Assembly (NCBI GenBank): GCA_030652315.1
Contig: JAUSAX010000085.1
Coordinates: 1 to 35,085 of the forward strand
Direction of reading: 5' to 3'
Source: Afipia sp.
GTDB taxonomy: Bacteria; Pseudomonadota; Alphaproteobacteria; Rhizobiales; Xanthobacteraceae
Length of the DNA: 35,085 bases
Shown here: positions 34,976 to 35,085 of the stretch, in pieces
Layout of the letters: every line of letters begins with the position of its first letter
How positions within the stretch are numbered: the stretch's first letter is position 1
Notes under the pieces: model-generated
What the model saw: only the letters and a program-made list of their open reading frames with translations
Told to the model about the DNA's origin: nothing
Databases searched by the model: none
Position numbers and translations under genes: made by a program

Positions 34976-35085
34976 TGCGGCGATTTTGGGCGAGGGGACC
35001 GTACTTCCGGGACAGGACAAGCGCTTTCACGCTCCGATCCAGCGGCTTTCGCCGCGTTCATCCTGCCCGCGTCCAGCCGCGAACG

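Larger units (their letters stand above)
34501..35085. other. Repeat-dense region without a credible gene
   Basis: 585 bases to the window end. Three repeat blocks (34525-34546, 34584-34701, 34820-34975) cover about half of it. The frames here are created by the repeats, mostly on the minus strand and rich in Arg, Ser and Pro, and have no protein-like features. The last ~110 bases contain no structure that I could assign. Confidence 0.6.

Noticed and set aside
34864..35061. Minus-strand frames at the right end as small proteins
   Set aside because: They run through the inverted repeat, are rich in Arg/Ser/Pro, have no ribosome-binding site and appear to be by-products of repeat sequence.

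Overview
The window looks like chromosome from an alphaproteobacterium of the Bradyrhizobium / Rhodopseudomonas / Afipia / Nitrobacter group (Nitrobacteraceae). The evidence is the high GC content, an EcfF-OsrA type sigma/anti-sigma pair, the paired TIGR03808/TIGR03809 families that I know only from this group, and intergenic palindromes typical of these genomes. No rRNA, tRNA, CRISPR array, insertion sequence or transposase was seen.

Layout. Positions 1-895: 3' part of dnaE2, starting inside a palindromic repeat that is read in frame. 1037-5358: a two-part class III CoA-transferase, an acetyl-CoA hydrolase/transferase and an enoyl-CoA hydratase (acyl-CoA metabolism). 5539-7669: a secreted/membrane hypothetical protein, divergent from a redox-type ECF sigma factor (ecfF) and its six-helix anti-sigma (osrA). 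7696-10033: a DUF2336 protein and a membrane diguanylate cyclase. 10344-16358: a second ECF sigma/anti-sigma pair followed in the same direction by a secreted subtilase, an OmpA-like protein and a di-haem cytochrome fused to DUF4384, probably one envelope-stress or envelope-remodelling module. 16524-18179: the TIGR03809/TIGR03808 pair, convergent and overlapping. 18326-19573: a Bcr/CflA efflux pump preceded by a possible leader peptide and terminator hairpin. 19799-20787: an orphan nuclease-toxin-like gene with a putative immunity gene. 20784-21497: a pyroglutamyl-peptidase whose frame contains a genomic repeat.

21659-27985 is a methylmalonyl-CoA mutase operon on the minus strand, transcribed mutA, GFA-family protein, mutB, DUF3298 protein, meaB, with several 4-nt start/stop overlaps. 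28072-29950 is a folate operon (folP, folB, folK). 30054-30866 holds two small DUF4332 and DUF2267-like proteins. 31361-34500 holds a HerA-like DUF853 ATPase and an M20 dipeptidase. 34501-35085 is a repeat-dense tail without a credible gene.

The most unusual material is not protein-coding. (1) Two co-directional gene junctions (meaB-pcp and folB-folK) consist almost wholly of a pair of ~72-77 bp hairpin elements in inverted orientation. Their stems differ between copies but stay self-complementary, and their ends sit at ribosome-binding-site distance from the next start codon. (2) A 45-bp intergenic repeat has a copy inside pcp, exactly 15 codons long, between the catalytic Cys and His. (3) Another palindromic repeat is read in frame in dnaE2. 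(4) The efflux pump leader has the layout of ribosome-mediated attenuation. All assignments come from reading the sequence by eye; no database search was possible.
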